Assembly: GCA_022482925.1 (NCBI GenBank)
Contig: JAKVOG010000002.1
Location: 186,001 to 250,000, forward strand
Length of the DNA: 64,000 nt
From: Selenomonas sp.
GTDB taxonomy: Bacteria; Bacillota; Negativicutes; Selenomonadales; Selenomonadaceae
Direction of reading: 5' to 3'
Shown here: positions 11,183 to 19,401 of the stretch, piece by piece
Layout: every line of letters starts with the position of its first letter
Numbering within the stretch: position 1 is the stretch's first letter
Position numbers and translations under genes: made by a program
Notes under the pieces: generated by a model
Told to the model about the DNA's origin: nothing
Seen by the model: only the letters and a program-made list of their open reading frames with translations
The model's database searches: none

Positions 11183-11645
11183 TGAGATACCTGACCTGCA
11201 AAGAAGCAGATGGATGGAATGTGCGCATGGCTGAGACTGAGGCAGACGATCTGCAGTCTACCGGCCAGGGCAATCTGCGCAGATATTGGTGGTATGGCCA
11301 GCTTCCCATTCACCTGTCAGGGCGTGGATTATACCGTTTTCTACGATGATGAGATCTTCACGAAGGACAAGAAGGAAATCGTTGTTTCGCTCTATGTCCA
11401 GGGAGATACCGAGCGCAGCTATCTTGATCCGGAGGGGCCCGGACCTCGTGTTTGGCAACTTCGCTTTGGTCAAGGGGCATACGCACGAAGGCATGCTGGC
11501 GACACTGGATGACGAAGACATCAAGAAACTTTCGAATTTCATCATCGAGAGTGATGCCAAACTCAAAGCGATGATGAAGAACAAGCTGTTCCAAAAGAAC
11601 GAGGTAATCCGTTCGCGGGTAATCAAGCAGGAACGAAATGCTTAA
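11179..11645 (+). CDS. Unknown protein downstream of coaBC (two frameshifts)
   Basis: I do not recognise a family. The reconstructed product is about 154 residues. It starts MRYLTCKEADGWNVRM, continues GGMASFPFTCQGVDYTVFYDDEIFTKDKKEIVVSLYVQGD, and ends with a Lys-rich helical tail (LKAMMKNKLFQKNEVI). One extra base near 11278-11282 and one extra G at 11434-11437 reconcile three frames. The sequence overlaps coaBC by ATGA, so it belongs to that operon, and it ends at a good terminator. In many relatives priA follows coaBC; this is not PriA. There is no signal peptide or membrane segment. Confidence 0.5.
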
Positions 11646-11699
11646 GGTATTACAATTGGGCCGACAACACCCAGCAAAACTGCAAATAACCAATCCACT

Positions 11700-11726
11700 G
11701 GTCAGCCAAACTTGGCTGGCCTTTTT
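11700..11726 (+). terminator. Intrinsic terminator ending the dapF-coaBC operon
   Basis: GGTCAGCCA, a four-base loop and TGGCTGGCC are followed by TTTTTGTTT. One G-U pair is present in the stem. Confidence 0.85.
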
Positions 11727-11747
11727 GTTTGGGAGGACTGACACCTG

Positions 11748-11852
11748 ATGATTTTACGCTTACGGTACGCTGTAGAGGCTTATATTTCGAGGATAGATGG
11801 ATTTGATCGAGAATGGCTTAACACATATTTTTTACGGAAAACGTTTGCATAA
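11748..11852 (+). CDS. Possible small ORF (34 residues), unknown
   Basis: A short frame starting MILRLRYAVEAYISRIDG is preceded by GGGAGG 11 bases before the ATG, a convincing ribosome site for such a short frame. The product is basic and has no recognisable domain. It lies just past the terminator of the previous operon, in a patch that also holds an insertion sequence. It could be a fragment of a lost gene. Confidence 0.25.
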   Translation: MILRLRYAVEAYISRIDGFDREWLNTYFLRKTFA

Positions 11853-11873
11853 TATTAATGCGTGAGCTATAAT
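11845..11873 (+). promoter_or_regulatory. Sigma-70 promoter upstream of the 11932 small ORF
   Basis: TTGCAT (11845-11850), 17 bases and TATAAT (11868-11873) precede the small acidic ORF at 11932. Confidence 0.65.
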
Positions 11874-11931
11874 TAGAGATACATTAGAGATTAAGGAGAA
11901 TGTATTTTGTTAAAAGGGGGCGTGGCAACTG

Positions 11932-12132
11932 GTGAGCGAGTATGAGTCAATGGGATATGATTCATTGTGCGAGAAAATCCAGGAGCTGGTAGAGGAGATA
12001 GGTGTATTACGACAAGATGTCAACACTGATGATGCCTGGGGGAGAATAACCCAGGATTTGGAGTCTACTTTTATAAAATTAGAAGAATCAGGAATATTGT
12101 TGGCAGAATCAGGAAACGCTGTTGGATTTTGA
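11932..12132 (+). CDS. Small acidic hypothetical protein
   Basis: This 66-residue frame begins with GTG (VSEYESMGYDSL), 11 bases after a GGGGG block, and is preceded by a good promoter. The composition is strongly acidic (many Glu/Asp) and predicts mostly helix. No family is recognised. It is followed by a terminator-like hairpin (12191-12218), so it looks like a self-contained transcription unit. It sits next to an IS30 element and may be accessory. Confidence 0.4.
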   Translation: MSEYESMGYDSLCEKIQELVEEIGVLRQDVNTDDAWGRITQDLESTFIKLEESGILLAESGNAVGF

Positions 12133-12192
12133 TTTTCGGAAATACAAACTATAGTTAACAGTATTATTCTACATTAAAACAAGTGCGAAGAG

Positions 12193-12220
12193 GGTCGCGA
12201 CATTGATCGCGGCTTTTTTC
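12193..12220 (+). terminator. Probable intrinsic terminator of the small ORF
   Basis: GTCGCGA, the loop CATTGA and TCGCGGC precede a T run (TTTTTT). Confidence 0.6.
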
Positions 12221-12255
12221 ATGTTGTCTTTGGAGATAATAAAAACTGTAGGTTC

Positions 12256-13466
12256 GTTGTAAAATGAAGTTGAACATCTAATAATTCAAAAATATCCATA
12301 GTGCATTGACTTATGGTAGAATAGAAGTTCACACACACACTATTCAAAGGAGTCATCACACTATGGACACCCCAAATTCTACCACAAATGAAGCTGTACG
12401 TAAATCCGGCAAGCACCTCACGCTGGATGAGCGTGGCATGATCCAGGCTTTGCAGCGCGAAGGCAAATCACTCCGGGCTATAGCCGAGGCCATCGGATGC
12501 GCCCACACTACAGTCATGTATGAACTACAGCGGGGTACGCCTGCCAGGACGCATTCTAAGGGGCGCGCCCCAGTCTATACCGCTAAGCGCGGCCAAAAAA
12601 CATATGAGATCCACAGAGCCAACAGCCACAAGCCTTGCAAAATCATGCATGAATGTTGTAAGGCATTCATCTGCTGGACAATCGACCAAGTCCGTAAAGA
12701 ACATTGGTCGCTGGATGCCTGTGCTGGATACGCCAAGGCCAAAGGGCTTTACGCTCCTCAGGACATGGTCTGCACCAAGACACTCTATAACATGCTACAC
12801 TCCCAGAAACTTCCCATCTCGCTCTTCGAGCTTCCTCAAGTACTAAGCCGCAAACAGCATAGACGCTGGAACAGGAAGAATAATCGCATGATGGGACGCA
12901 GCATCGAGGAACGCCCACAGGAGATTGTCGAGCGCAAGGAAATCGGCCATTGGGAAGCCGATACCGTCGTGGGTAAACGCAACGGTAAGGAAGCTGTCGT
13001 ATTCACGCTGGTAGAGCGCGTTACACGCAACTATATTGCCATAAAGATCTCCGGCCGTAACCGCTGCGGGGCTTCTGAAGCCATGGAGCTGCTGCACGAG
13101 ATGTATGGTGATAAATTTGGACAGGTCTTTAAGACCATTACAGCTGACAACGGTCCGGAATTTGAGGACCTCTCTAACGTTGAGGAATGGGGCACGGACG
13201 TTTATTTCACACATCCCTACAGTTCATGGGAGCGCGGTTCCAACGAGCGTCACAACGGAATGCTGCGAGAGTTTATCCCCAAAGGCGTCTCTATAGAGAA
13301 CTACGCTACAGATGATGTACTTCATTTTGCTGATACTATGAACCATTGCCCGAGGCGTATCCTCGGCTACCAGACATCGCAGGAACTCTTCGATGACTTC
13401 CTCGATAAAGTCTATGCTAATTGAGAATTATTATGAGTTAAAGCTTTGTTCAACTTGCACTTGCAA
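12256..13466 (+). mobile_element. IS30-family insertion sequence
   Basis: An IS30-type transposase gene is flanked by imperfect 20-bp inverted repeats: TTGTAAAATGAAGTTGAACA at 12256-12275, and its partner at 13447-13466 (15 of 20 positions match when inverted). The repeats define about 1.2 kb, a usual IS30 size. The true outer ends may extend a few bases beyond. AACTGTAG occurs just outside both ends, but I cannot prove it is a target duplication. The element lies between the coaBC operon and the metK leader and does not cut into either. Confidence 0.75.
12363..13424 (+). CDS. IS30-family transposase
   Basis: This is a 353-residue DDE transposase. The N-terminal helix-turn-helix region (LTLDERGMIQALQREGKSLRAIAEAIGCAHTTV, about residues 20-52) binds the ends. 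The catalytic core shows GHWEADTVVGKRNGKEAVV (first Asp), ITADNGPEF (second Asp), and HPYSSWERGSNERHNGMLREF (Glu), the IS30 pattern. ATG 12363 follows AAAGGAG; an open upstream extension is not supported by the family. The frame is intact, so the element may be active. Confidence 0.93.
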   Translation: MDTPNSTTNEAVRKSGKHLTLDERGMIQALQREGKSLRAIAEAIGCAHTTVMYELQRGTPARTHSKGRAPVYTAKRGQKTYEIHRANSHKPCKIMHECCKAFICWTIDQVRKEHWSLDACAGYAKAKGLYAPQDMVCTKTLYNMLHSQKLPISLFELPQVLSRKQHRRWNRKNNRMMGRSIEERPQEIVERKEIGHWEADTVVGKRNGKEAVVFTLVERVTRNYIAIKISGRNRCGASEAMELLHEMYGDKFGQVFKTITADNGPEFEDLSNVEEWGTDVYFTHPYSSWERGSNERHNGMLREFIPKGVSIENYATDDVLHFADTMNHCPRRILGYQTSQELFDDFLDKVYAN

Positions 13467-13478
13467 TTTAGGAATAAA

Positions 13479-13516
13479 AACTGTAGCACGGATATATTGT
13501 AAAACATGCTACAGTT
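13479..13516. repeat. Perfect 10-bp inverted repeat next to the IS right end
   Basis: AACTGTAGCA (13479-13488) and TGCTACAGTT (13507-13516) are perfect inverted arms around an 18-base spacer. AACTGTAG also occurs left of the IS (12243-12250). There is no T run, so it is not an obvious terminator. Its function is unknown. Confidence 0.6.
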
Positions 13517-13549
13517 CGGAGGGAAAATGAATTAGATTCATAATTGTGC

Positions 13550-13578
13550 TTGACAGAGAAATGCATATCCGTTAGAAT
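13550..13578 (+). promoter_or_regulatory. Promoter of the metK leader
   Basis: TTGACA (13550-13555), a 17-base spacer and TAGAAT (13573-13578) lie 26 bases before the S-box aptamer. The promoter is downstream of the IS end, so metK keeps its own control. Confidence 0.8.
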
Positions 13579-13603
13579 ATAATTATATTAAAGCTGAATA
13601 TGA

Positions 13604-13707
13604 ACTCATCTAGAGCGGTGGAGGGAATGGCCCTATGAAACCGCGGCAACCATCATATTTTATGGAACGGTGCCAATTCCTTTAGGCTAAGCCTAGAAGA
13701 TGAGAGC
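13604..13707 (+). promoter_or_regulatory. SAM-I (S-box) riboswitch upstream of metK
   Basis: This is a classical S-box aptamer. P1 pairs CTCATC (13605-13610) with GATGAG (13699-13704). The conserved core reads AGAGCGGTGGAGGGA, then GGCCCTATGAAACCGCGGCAACC, then GGTGCCAATTCC. The 3' P1 strand ATGAGAGC (13700-13707) is exactly complementary to GCTCTCAT (13720-13727), the 5' arm of the terminator. Binding of SAM should therefore free the terminator and switch metK off; without SAM the antiterminator forms. Confidence 0.95.
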
Positions 13708-13718
13708 GGAAATTTAGA

Positions 13719-13751
13719 AGCTCTCATTGTGAATGAGAGCTTTTCTTTTTG
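13719..13751 (+). terminator. Regulated terminator of the SAM-I riboswitch
   Basis: AGCTCTCAT (13719-13727) and ATGAGAGCT (13733-13741) form a 9-bp stem followed by TTTCTTTTT. The 5' arm can instead pair with the 3' strand of riboswitch P1. Confidence 0.9.
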
Positions 13752-13818
13752 CTTAAACTTGAACGGAATTTGAGAAGGTTCAGCGCATCTATTGTTTTTC
13801 TATCAAGGAGGTAGGATC

Positions 13819-15009
13819 ATGAGTAAGAAACGTATGCTGTTTACGTCGGAGTCGGTGACGGAAGGTCATCCGGATAAGATGGCGGACCAGATCTCCGATA
13901 GCATCCTTGACGCTATCATTGCGCAGGACCCGCAGGGCCGTGTAGCCTGTGAGACACTGGTCACGACTGGTCAGGTGCATGTTGTTGGTGAGATTTCCAC
14001 GGATTGCTATGTAGACATTCCGAAAATCATCCGCAATACGGTCCGTGAGATTGGTTATACCCGTGCGAAGTACGGTTTTGATGCAGAGACCTGTGGTATC
14101 CTGGTATCGCTGGATGAGCAGTCTCCGGATATTGCTCAGGGTGTAAATCAGGCCCTGGAGTCCCGCGAGGGCAAGATGGATGAAGCAGATGCCGTTGGTG
14201 CAGGCGATCAGGGCATGATGTTCGGTTATGCTACGAATGAGACGCCGGAGTTCATGCCGCTGCCGATAGCCCTGGCACATCGCCTGGCACGCCGCCTGAC
14301 GGAGGTTCGCAAGAATGGCACACTGCCGTATCTGCGTCCGGACGGCAAGACGCAGGTTACCATCGTTTATGAGGATGGCAAACCAGTAGCAGTGGATACG
14401 ATCGTTATTTCGACGCAGCATGATGAGGATGTGTCGCTTGATCAGATCCGTAAAGATCTGATCGAGCATGTCATCAAAGCCGTTGTTCCGGCTGAACTCA
14501 TGCTGGATGATACGAAGATATTCATCAATCCGACGGGCAAGTTCGTCATTGGTGGTCCGCAGGGGGATTCCGGTCTTACCGGCCGCAAGATCATCGTCGA
14601 TACGTATGGCGGCTGGGCACGTCATGGTGGCGGAGCTTTCTCGGGTAAAGATCCAACGAAGGTTGACCGCAGTGCAGCCTATGCAGCCCGCTATGTAGCC
14701 AAGAACATTGTGGCTGCCGGTCTGGCTGAACGCTGCGAAATCCAGCTGGCCTATGCGATTGGCGTAGCTTATCCGGTTTCGGTCATGGTGGATACTTTCG
14801 GAACGAACAAGGTAGATGAAGAAAAGATTGAAGCATTGGTAAGCAAGCATTTCGATCTGCGTCCGGCTGGCATCATCAAGATGCTGGATCTGCGGCGCCC
14901 AATCTACAAGCAGACGGCTGCGTATGGTCATTTTGGTCGTACGGATGTTGACCTGCCGTGGGAACATACTGATAAGGCTGAGACGCTTCGTCAGGAAGCA
15001 GGGCTCTGA
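13819..15009 (+). CDS. metK: S-adenosylmethionine synthetase
   Basis: This enzyme makes SAM from methionine and ATP. It is 396 residues with [33 protein letters not shown] and [21 protein letters not shown], the ATP, metal and phosphate motifs. ATG 13819 follows AAGGAGGT; upstream in-frame codons fall within the leader. It is controlled by the SAM-I riboswitch directly upstream, that is, by its own product. It is monocistronic, ending at a terminator. Confidence 0.98.
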   Translation: MSKKRMLFTSESVTEGHPDKMADQISDSILDAIIAQDPQGRVACETLVTTGQVHVVGEISTDCYVDIPKIIRNTVREIGYTRAKYGFDAETCGILVSLDEQSPDIAQGVNQALESREGKMDEADAVGAGDQGMMFGYATNETPEFMPLPIALAHRLARRLTEVRKNGTLPYLRPDGKTQVTIVYEDGKPVAVDTIVISTQHDEDVSLDQIRKDLIEHVIKAVVPAELMLDDTKIFINPTGKFVIGGPQGDSGLTGRKIIVDTYGGWARHGGGAFSGKDPTKVDRSAAYAARYVAKNIVAAGLAERCEIQLAYAIGVAYPVSVMVDTFGTNKVDEEKIEALVSKHFDLRPAGIIKMLDLRRPIYKQTAAYGHFGRTDVDLPWEHTDKAETLRQEAGL

Positions 15010-15026
15010 GCCGATCGAACTATGAG

Positions 15027-15056
15027 GGAGCTGGCACAGGTGTCAGCTCCTTTTTC
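15027..15056 (+). terminator. Intrinsic terminator of metK
   Basis: GGAGCTGGCA and TGTCAGCTCC (one G-U pair) form a stem followed by TTTTT. Confidence 0.85.
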
Positions 15057-15070
15057 TGGCTGCTGCTATA

Positions 15071-15100
15071 TTGACTAACGGTAGACAGATGTGATAGAAT
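15071..15100 (+). promoter_or_regulatory. Probable promoter of typA
   Basis: TTGACT (15071-15076), an 18-base spacer and TAGAAT (15095-15100) lie 70 bases before the typA ATG. Confidence 0.6.
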
Positions 15101-15169
15101 TGTGATATTGCAATGATTGAAGGGATACAGTAGTTGTATCCTTTATTTATAGGAGGCAGAAATTCAAGA

Positions 15170-16984
15170 ATGAGCACGAATGAAAAACTGAGAAATATCG
15201 CCATCATCGCCCACGTCGACCATGGTAAGACGACGCTGGTTGATGCGATGCTGAAGCAGAGTCATGTATTCCGTTCCAATGAGCAGGTTGCGGAGCGTGT
15301 CATGGACTCTGGCGACATCGAGCGTGAGCGCGGCATCACGATCCTGTCGAAGAACACGGCGCTGATGTACAACGATATCAAGATCAACATCGTTGATACC
15401 CCGGGCCATGCGGACTTCGGTGGTGAAGTTGAGCGTGTACTGAACATGGTGGATGGCGTTCTGCTGCTGGTCGATGCCTTTGAGGGCCCGATGCCGCAGA
15501 CGAAGTATGTGCTCAGAAAGGCTCTGGAGCAGGGCTTGAAACCAATCGTTGTCATCAATAAGATCGATAAGCCGAATCAGCGTGTCGATGATGTCTATGA
15601 TGAAGTCCTGGAACTCTTCATGGAACTTGATGCCGATGATGATCAGCTGGACTTCCCGGTTATCTATGCGACGGCCCGTGATGGTATTGCAAAATACAAG
15701 ATGGACGATGATAACGATAACCTTGAGCCGCTGATGGAGACGATCATCAAGGAGATTCCGGCACCGCATGGTGATGAGGAAGGCCCACTGCAGATGATGG
15801 TTACGACGCTGGAAGCAGACCCGTTCGTTGGTCGTGTTGCCATTGGTCGTATCATCCGTGGTAAGGCAAAGACGAATCAGAATGTTGCTGTTATCAATGG
15901 CGACCAGACGACGAAAGCGCGTATTGGCAAGGTATTCATTTATCAGGGCCTGCAGCGTGTTGAGACGCCAGAGGCTGGTATGGGCGAGATCGTTGCCCTG
16001 ACTGGTCTTGGCGATGTCAGCATCGGTTATACGGTAGCTGACGCTGAGAACCCGGAGGCACTGCCGTCCATCAATATCGATGAGCCGACGCTGTCGATGA
16101 CGTTTGGTGTAAACACTAGCCCATATGCTGGCCGTGAGGGGCAGTTCGTTACGTCCCGCCACATTCGTGACCGCCTGTTCAAGGAGATCGAGACGAATGT
16201 TGCCATGAAGGTTGAAGAGACGGATTCTGCCGATGTGTTCAAGGTTTCCGGTCGTGGCGAGCTGCATCTGTCGATCCTGATCGAGCAGATGCGTCGTGAA
16301 GGTTATGAGATGCAGGTCGGAAAACCAGAGGTTGTTTACAAGACCATCAATGGTCAGCTTTGTGAACCAATCGAGAATCTGACGGTCGAAGTACCGCAGG
16401 AATTCATGGGCGCTGTCATGGAGTCTCTCGGAACCCGTAAAGCTGAGCTCGTCAACATGACAGAGACGGCTGGTTACATGCGTCTTGAGTTCACGATCCC
16501 GGCTCGTGGTCTGATCGGTTTCCGTTCAGAGCTGCTGACAAGCACGAAGGGCAACGGTATCATGAACCATGTATTCCATGGTTATGCACCGTACAAGGGA
16601 GACATCCCGGGCCGTACGCGCGGTTCACTGGTTGCTTTTGAGCAGGGTGAGACGACGGCTTATGGTATCTTTACGCTGCAGGATCGTGGCACGATGTTCA
16701 TCTCCCCGAACGAGGCAGTCTATGAGGGCATGATCGTCGGCGAGAACTCCCGCGAGAATGATATTGATATCAATCCGTGCAAGAAAAAGAACGTATCCAA
16801 CATGCGTACGTCTTCATCGGATGAAGCAGTTCGTATCACGCCGCCACGTCTCCTGTCCCTGGAGCAGGCTATCGAGTACATCAATAATGATGAGCTCGTA
16901 GAGGTTACGCCGGAGCATATCCGTCTGCGTAAATCTATCCTGGATCGTACGGTTCGTGGTCGTAATGCCAAGAATCGTAAATAA
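15170..16984 (+). CDS. typA: Translational GTPase TypA/BipA
   Basis: This is a 604-residue ribosome-associated GTPase of the EF-G superfamily, involved in 50S assembly and stress growth. The G motifs are intact: [12 protein letters not shown] (G1), RGITI (G2), [12 protein letters not shown] (G3) and NKIDKP (G4). The C-terminal BipA-specific region contains [18 protein letters not shown] and [17 protein letters not shown] lies 13 bases before the ATG. It is transcribed alone, with a strong terminator after it. Confidence 0.96.
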   Translation: MSTNEKLRNIAIIAHVDHGKTTLVDAMLKQSHVFRSNEQVAERVMDSGDIERERGITILSKNTALMYNDIKINIVDTPGHADFGGEVERVLNMVDGVLLLVDAFEGPMPQTKYVLRKALEQGLKPIVVINKIDKPNQRVDDVYDEVLELFMELDADDDQLDFPVIYATARDGIAKYKMDDDNDNLEPLMETIIKEIPAPHGDEEGPLQMMVTTLEADPFVGRVAIGRIIRGKAKTNQNVAVINGDQTTKARIGKVFIYQGLQRVETPEAGMGEIVALTGLGDVSIGYTVADAENPEALPSINIDEPTLSMTFGVNTSPYAGREGQFVTSRHIRDRLFKEIETNVAMKVEETDSADVFKVSGRGELHLSILIEQMRREGYEMQVGKPEVVYKTINGQLCEPIENLTVEVPQEFMGAVMESLGTRKAELVNMTETAGYMRLEFTIPARGLIGFRSELLTSTKGNGIMNHVFHGYAPYKGDIPGRTRGSLVAFEQGETTAYGIFTLQDRGTMFISPNEAVYEGMIVGENSRENDIDINPCKKKNVSNMRTSSSDEAVRITPPRLLSLEQAIEYINNDELVEVTPEHIRLRKSILDRTVRGRNAKNRK

Positions 16985-17020
16985 TTGATCTGTAACTAAG
17001 CTGTATATCAGATGAATATT

Positions 17021-17063
17021 AAAGTCCTGCCGAAAAAATATTATTTTTTCGGCAGGACTTTTG
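17021..17063. terminator. Strong terminator after typA
   Basis: AAAGTCCTGCCGAAAAAATA pairs with the immediately following TTATTTTTTCGGCAGGACTT. The GC-rich core and T tail could work in either orientation. Confidence 0.9.
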
Positions 17064-17103
17064 CATTTTATAGAGAACTATGATATCATATTAGTATCAT
17101 AGT
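17061..17103 (+). promoter_or_regulatory. Putative promoter with an overlapping palindrome (operator-like) before the second SepF gene
   Basis: TTGCAT (17061-17066), a 17-base spacer and TATCAT (17084-17089) form a plausible promoter. ACTATGATA (17077-17085) and TATCATAGT (17095-17103) are perfect inverted 9-mers around a 9-base spacer and cover the -10 box, as a repressor site would. Confidence 0.45.
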
Positions 17104-17180
17104 AGTAGTTAAATGGGATTTAAGAGATTATTTTTAAAAATCGAACGAAATAATACGAACTATTGGAAGGGCGAGATGAT

Positions 17181-17729
17181 ATGGGTGGTATTTCGGTAAT
17201 TAAAGATAAAGTGATGGGATTGGTGGATGTAATTATGCCGCCGCTTGATGATGTAGAAGAGTTTGAGGACGAAGTCGTCAACACCAGGAAGCAGCAGGCG
17301 TCGATTCATGCAGTTGCCAGTAAGCAGCCAACTTTATCCAACTATACAGAAGAGTATAAGGTATCGAATGGTGACTCGATTCAGGTAGAGCGCCCTGGCT
17401 ACACAAGGGGGACTGTTTCGCAGGTGGAGAAATCCCGCCCGCAGTTAACTGTTCATACGACAAAGACGCCAGAACTCAAGGTGCAGATTTATGCACCGCG
17501 CAACTTTGATCAGGTAACGGCTATTGCTGATGACCTCAAGGCTGGCAAGGCTTGTGTGGTCAACTATGAGAAGATTGAGGCAGATGAGCAGCGTCGTATC
17601 TGTGATTTTGTTAATGGTGTCTGCTATGTGCTGGATGGATGTGCTAAACGTGTATCTGGCCAGATTGTGCTTTATGTGCCGAATGGCGTTGATGTTACCG
17701 AAGCGATGACCGTGGCATTGACGGATTAA
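17181..17729 (+). CDS. SepF-like protein, second paralog
   Basis: This is a 182-residue SepF-family protein. The N-terminus MGGISVIKDKVMGLVDVIMPPLD resembles the SepF amphipathic helix; a polar linker follows. The C-terminal core (VQIYAPRNFDQVTAIADDLKAGKACVVNYE, then RRICDFVNGVCYVLDGCAKRVSGQIVLYVPN) aligns with the SepF domain, with the same alpha/beta order as the copy at 1091. It stands alone, outside the division cluster, with its own promoter and terminator. It could be a second FtsZ-membrane anchor or a diverged regulator. ATG 17181 is chosen because GGAAGGGCGAG precedes it. Confidence 0.8.
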   Translation: MGGISVIKDKVMGLVDVIMPPLDDVEEFEDEVVNTRKQQASIHAVASKQPTLSNYTEEYKVSNGDSIQVERPGYTRGTVSQVEKSRPQLTVHTTKTPELKVQIYAPRNFDQVTAIADDLKAGKACVVNYEKIEADEQRRICDFVNGVCYVLDGCAKRVSGQIVLYVPNGVDVTEAMTVALTD

Positions 17730-17756
17730 TTGCTGCCCGTATTCGTGCGTTATTGA

Positions 17757-17799
17757 TGAGACCAGGCAGTCTCCAGCGGGGATTGTCTGGTCTCATTTA
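17757..17799 (+). terminator. Intrinsic terminator after the SepF-like gene
   Basis: TGAGACCAGGCAGTC and GATTGTCTGGTCTCA form a long stem followed by TTTAT. Confidence 0.75.
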
Positions 17800-17847
17800 T
17801 GTGTTTATAATTTACACCATTATAATTTTGGATTGAGAGGTATTCCA

Positions 17848-19296
17848 ATGGAACAGAACAATGAGATCTTAGAAGGCGTATTAGCCGAATTTAAGCACCT
17901 GGCAGCGATTCCACGTAAGTCTGGTCATGAACAGGCGGTCAGCGACTTTTTGAAGAAATATCTGGCGGATGCGGGCTTTGCAGTGATCCAGGATGAGAAA
18001 AATAATATCATTGCCGATAAGCCGGCAAGTAAGGGATTCGAAAAGGCTCCGCTTACGATTCTGCAGGGACACATGGACATGGTTTGTGTTGCTGAGGAAG
18101 GTTATGCATTCGATCCATTGAAGGATGCCATCAAGCTCATTCGTGGTGAGAAATATCTTGAGGCTGAGGGGACAAGCCTGGGGGCTGATGATGGTATCGG
18201 CGTGGCTGAAGCAATCTATATCATGAGACACGCTAAGGATCATGGTCCGCTGCGTATGATCGTGACGGTTGATGAGGAGCAGGGCATGACTGGTGCAATC
18301 AATCTGGCGGCCAGCCACCTGACGGATGCCAGCTATCTGATCAACTGTGATTCGGAAAATGTGGATGAGCTGACGGTTGGCAGTGCTGGCAGTGTGAATC
18401 TGGACTTTACGCGCAAGTTGACGTATACGGCTGCTGCTGGTTCGGCAGCATGGACCATCGAGGTCAAGGGACTGCTGGGCGGTCATTCTGGTGAGCGTAT
18501 CGGTGATGGCCGTGGCAATGCACTGCGTACGATGGCGATGGCACTTGCTGCGCTGCAGGCAAAGGGCAATGTGGAACTGGCAACATTTACGGGCGGCAAA
18601 GCTCGTAATGCAATCCCGAATGATGCTAAGGCGGTGATTGTCACCAATCTGCCTAAGGCGGACATCGAGGCAGTTCTGAATGATCAGCGGGAGCGTTTCC
18701 AGAAGATGTATGGCAATGTGGACCCGGATATGGTTTTCGTGCTTACGAGCGTTGGGAAGCCGGCTCAGGTCATTGCGGCTGAGGACACGACACGTCTGAT
18801 TCGTCTGCTGACAATCCTTCACACGGGTGTCTATGCGATGTCTACGGTTATTCCGGGGCTGGTCGAGACTTCGGCTAATCTGGGCGTAGTTACGATGGAT
18901 GACGGCGAAGTGGCTGTACAGTATTTCCCGCGTTCTGCTGTCGATCAGAAATTGGATGAGTTCCGTTTCATGGCGGAAGAATGGGCTGAACTGACTGGCT
19001 TTACGGCTCATATCGGTACGCAGTCTCCAGGTTGGAAGGAAAATAAGGACAGCAAACTGGCTAAGATCATGGCAGAGACATTCAAAGAGCAGAATGGCTC
19101 GGAAATGAAGGTAGAAACGATTCATGCAGGTCTTGAGTGCGGCTGGCATTTCCTTAAAAACCCGAATCTTGATATGGTTTCAATCGGTGTAACGACAATC
19201 GATATCCACAGCCCAAATGAAAAATTACTGCTGGAGACGGTGAAACCGCAGGTTGACCTGATTATCGAGACCATCCACAAGATTGCAAAACAGTAA
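17848..19296 (+). CDS. pepD: Aminoacyl-histidine dipeptidase (PepD, M20 family)
   Basis: This is a 482-residue zinc dipeptidase that hydrolyses Xaa-His and other dipeptides in the cytosol. Metal-binding and catalytic motifs are ILQGHMDMVC, GTSLGADDGIGVA, VTVDEEQGMTGA and LINCDSE, in family order. ATG 17848 follows GAGAGG at 8-13 bases; a TTG 15 bases further upstream is less likely. Length and motifs match Xaa-His dipeptidases from Firmicutes. It is a single gene. Confidence 0.93.
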   Translation: MEQNNEILEGVLAEFKHLAAIPRKSGHEQAVSDFLKKYLADAGFAVIQDEKNNIIADKPASKGFEKAPLTILQGHMDMVCVAEEGYAFDPLKDAIKLIRGEKYLEAEGTSLGADDGIGVAEAIYIMRHAKDHGPLRMIVTVDEEQGMTGAINLAASHLTDASYLINCDSENVDELTVGSAGSVNLDFTRKLTYTAAAGSAAWTIEVKGLLGGHSGERIGDGRGNALRTMAMALAALQAKGNVELATFTGGKARNAIPNDAKAVIVTNLPKADIEAVLNDQRERFQKMYGNVDPDMVFVLTSVGKPAQVIAAEDTTRLIRLLTILHTGVYAMSTVIPGLVETSANLGVVTMDDGEVAVQYFPRSAVDQKLDEFRFMAEEWAELTGFTAHIGTQSPGWKENKDSKLAKIMAETFKEQNGSEMKVETIHAGLECGWHFLKNPNLDMVSIGVTTIDIHSPNEKLLLETVKPQVDLIIETIHKIAKQ

Positions 19297-19337
19297 GTTC
19301 CATAAGGTTTAATATTATCTTTCGTTGGATAATTGAA

Positions 19338-19386
19338 CAGGCGCATCCTGGCAGGAGCTGAATTCTGCTGTGGTGCGCTTGTTTTA
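19338..19386 (+). terminator. Possible terminator after pepD
   Basis: Imperfect arms ACAGGCGCATC and GGTGCGCTTGT enclose an internal CAG/CTG-containing stem and are followed by TTTT. It is less certain than the others. Confidence 0.45.
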
Positions 19387-19401
19387 AAAGGAGAGGTTAT
19401 T

